Of a stretch of DNA of 6,576 nucleotides, positions 5,415-6,576 are shown piece by piece (position 1 is the stretch's first letter; each line of letters begins with the position of its first letter). The stretch is taken from assembly GCA_002506025.1 (NCBI GenBank), contig DAWS01000157.1:4287-10862 (forward strand), read 5' to 3'. Under the pieces are notes generated by a model, which was not told the origin of the DNA, did no database searches, and saw nothing but the letters and a program-made list of their open reading frames with translations. The position numbers were made by a program, and so were the translations under genes. Source of the DNA: Euryarchaeota archaeon UBA111. Lineage in GTDB: Archaea > Thermoplasmatota > Poseidoniia > Poseidoniales > Poseidoniaceae.

Positions 5415-6481
5415 TTCGAATCCTCCAAGTATTCGTGGCCATACCACTTCCATTGTTCGATAGTCCAGCCCGGTGGTAGGCCCCCTTCTGGTAGCGGAGC
5501 CATAGCTTGTTCATCGGGCTGGGTAATGTCTTCAACCCGATCTAATGCAACGTCTTGTTGTAGTTGTTCAGTTGTGCGGAATCTGTTGTGTAATGTCAAC
5601 ACCAATCCGACAAAAAATAATCCTAAAGCCAAGGACTGTAGATAAATCTGTAATTGGTCAACAATCAGTGCGGGCTCCTGTGCAGCAATTCTGAACCATG
5701 GCGTAGTTTGGTCAGGCCCATCGCCTTGTAATATTGCCCGCCATTCAATTATCGACGGTTGCAACGCCGCAGGGAGTTCGAAGGAATACTGGTTACTGTC
5801 AGAGTTTGTGGCATTGACAAAAACTGATTCCCCATCTATTAGGCGCCATTCAATGGTCATTGTTTGAACATCTAATGTTTCAACAAGCATCGTGGTATTT
5901 TCACCAATATCACGCGCTATCGCTGGCGAATAATCACTCGCAAGCCGTGGTAAATTGTCTGGAATGTTTTCAGGATTAACCGTTAAGGCATCACTGATAC
6001 CGAAGAAGGGGGTATTTTCACTACCATGATGTATCGATAGATAGAAATTCGTCGGCTGTAGGGTTTCAGGCTTAATTGTCCATGATACGGTGTATTCACT
6101 GGATAGTGATGAGCCAGCAAGTTCGATGTAATTATTTGCTCCACCATTCTGATCGGAAATCACCATCCAATCAGCATCCTCAGGTAAATCACTGTGGCCA
6201 GTCGTATCAGTAATCAGGAACAATCCAACTTTATCGGATGAAGAAAATTGTATACCACTCACTTTAGCAGTAACAGAAACTGGTAAGTCTAGATAGGCAG
6301 TGCTATCAAGTGTCAATTCTAGTAATGCCGGCGAGGTTTGGTTTTGTGATGCGTCGCCATGGCAAGCTCCACCACACTGCATGTCAAAATTACCATCGCC
6401 GACCCCGCCAGGGTTAGCGCCACCGAATGAGGTGAACCCAAGAAGGATAATCATAGCAGAGATCATGATTACTCTATTCAC
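5411..6481 (-). CDS. Exported membrane-anchored protein with CX3CH haem-like motif and C-terminal GLPPGW-EQW-YG motif
   Basis: From GTG 6479-6481 the product is 356 residues. It has a signal peptide (MNRVIMISAMIILLGFTSFG, plausible cleavage after Ala22), then a Gly-rich stretch and CGGACHG (36-42; Cys36, Cys40, His41), a CX3CH variant of the c-type haem motif. Residues about 50-170 are a beta sandwich with YTVSWTIKP (130-138) and FYLSIHHG (146-153). The order, Cys-Cys-His then a beta domain with a W..P strand, recalls Reeler-like or choice-of-anchor V proteins. A second beta domain (about 190-267) precedes one membrane helix (about 275-298, YLQSLALGLFFVGLVLTL). The roughly 60-residue cytoplasmic tail is acidic and ends with GLPPGWTIEQWKWYGHEYL (334-352). 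The frame is open to a TTG at 6535, but the GTG has a strong Shine-Dalgarno site and gives a proper signal peptide. An extracytoplasmic redox or metal-binding role is likely; haem attachment is unproven. Confidence 0.78.
   Translation of the reverse strand: MNRVIMISAMIILLGFTSFGGANPGGVGDGNFDMQCGGACHGDASQNQTSPALLELTLDSTAYLDLPVSVTAKVSGIQFSSSDKVGLFLITDTTGHSDLPEDADWMVISDQNGGANNYIELAGSSLSSEYTVSWTIKPETLQPTNFYLSIHHGSENTPFFGISDALTVNPENIPDNLPRLASDYSPAIARDIGENTTMLVETLDVQTMTIEWRLIDGESVFVNATNSDSNQYSFELPAALQPSIIEWRAILQGDGPDQTTPWFRIAAQEPALIVDQLQIYLQSLALGLFFVGLVLTLHNRFRTTEQLQQDVALDRVEDITQPDEQAMAPLPEGGLPPGWTIEQWKWYGHEYLEDSK
5422..5426 (-). promoter_or_regulatory. Intragenic Shine-Dalgarno site for the five-helix membrane protein
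   Basis: The minus strand reads GGAGG within the last codons of the upstream gene, seven bases before the GTG at 5412-5414. With the overlapping stop codon (TGA, 5411-5413) this is a classic termination-reinitiation arrangement and is the main evidence for the GTG start. Confidence 0.6.
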
Positions 6482-6575
6482 CTTCCTCCCTCCGCTGCAG
6501 TAAGCCAAGTGAAACAAGCCCAATACTTGATACAAGGATGATTATTCCTAAGATGAATCCGCCCGAGTCAGAGAT
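6474..6575 (-). CDS. C-terminal membrane anchor of a protein cut by the right edge
   Basis: A minus-strand frame enters at the right edge and ends at TAG 6474-6476 after 33 codons. It reads ISDSGGFILGIIILV, continues through SSIGLVSLGLLQ and ends RREEGE. This is one hydrophobic helix of about 20 residues followed by a short Arg-Arg-Glu-Glu tail, the usual layout of a C-terminal anchor on a surface protein whose bulk lies outside the cell. The small-residue turn before the helix and the basic residues after it also resemble archaeal sortase-type CTERM signals, but the known tripartite motif cannot be confirmed. The stop codon lies just past the GTG start of the next gene, so the frames overlap by eight bases and the two genes are almost certainly one transcript. 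The rest of the protein is outside the window. Confidence 0.6.
   Translation of the reverse strand: MSDSGGFILGIIILVSSIGLVSLGLLQRREEGE
6485..6493 (-). promoter_or_regulatory. Shine-Dalgarno site deciding the GTG start at 6481
   Basis: The minus strand reads GGAGGGAGG, ending three bases before the GTG (the first GGAGG is seven bases away). It lies within the last codons of the partial upstream gene. A later in-frame ATG at 6464-6466 is also reachable from the overlapping AGGTGA, but it would lose the arginine of the signal peptide. Confidence 0.6.
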
Positions 6576-6576
6576 A

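Noticed and set aside
4836..5453. ATG 5453 start of the five-helix membrane protein
   Set aside because: It would overlap the upstream gene by 43 bases and lacks a ribosome binding site. GTG 5414 has GGAGG at seven bases and a stop-start overlap.
5411..6535. Longer form of the CX3CH protein starting at TTG 6535
   Set aside because: The extra 18 residues overlap the coding end of the upstream membrane anchor and precede a strong Shine-Dalgarno/GTG start that yields a normal signal peptide.

Overview
The window looks like a compact piece of an archaeal chromosome. It most resembles uncultivated marine Thermoplasmatota (Marine Group II/III, Poseidoniia-like). This placement is inferred from four things: a PAC2-family proteasome-chaperone homologue ending in a HbYX tail, a PKD-domain lipoprotein, moderately low GC with very tight gene packing, and a C-terminal GLPPGW..EQW..YG..YL motif that I recall from marine euryarchaeal membrane proteins. 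No rRNA, tRNA, CRISPR array or mobile element was seen, so no marker gene fixes the lineage.

Layout from left to right. Positions 1-1883 hold three minus-strand genes: a small acidic protein (1512-1883), a PKD-repeat surface lipoprotein (257-1462), and the 5' end of an unrecognised gene that runs off the left edge (1-200). A divergent gap follows. Then comes a plus-strand DEDDh exonuclease with an ExoX-like C-terminal module (1971-2786). It converges on a minus-strand Fe-S-type PD-(D/E)XK (RecB/Cas4-like) nuclease (2781-4031), and the two share the palindrome TCATGA as overlapping last-Ser-plus-stop codons. A plus-strand PAC2-family protein (4053-4853) diverges from the nuclease. Its last 18 bases overlap the 3' end of the next, minus-strand, operon.

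That last operon is transcribed right to left. It holds the C-terminal membrane anchor of a gene cut by the right edge (6474-6575), an exported single-anchor protein with a CX3CH haem-like motif (5411-6481), and a five-helix membrane protein (4836-5414). Both complete genes appear to start at GTG codons that overlap the preceding stop region. Each has a strong Shine-Dalgarno sequence inside the upstream gene, so these starts differ from the longest possible ORFs.

Functionally there are three themes: cell-surface and envelope proteins at both ends, two nucleases in the middle, and a proteasome-related chaperone or activator. I see no single named system joining them. The most distinctive candidates are the CX3CH protein with its coupled membrane partner, and the HbYX-tailed PAC2 protein.
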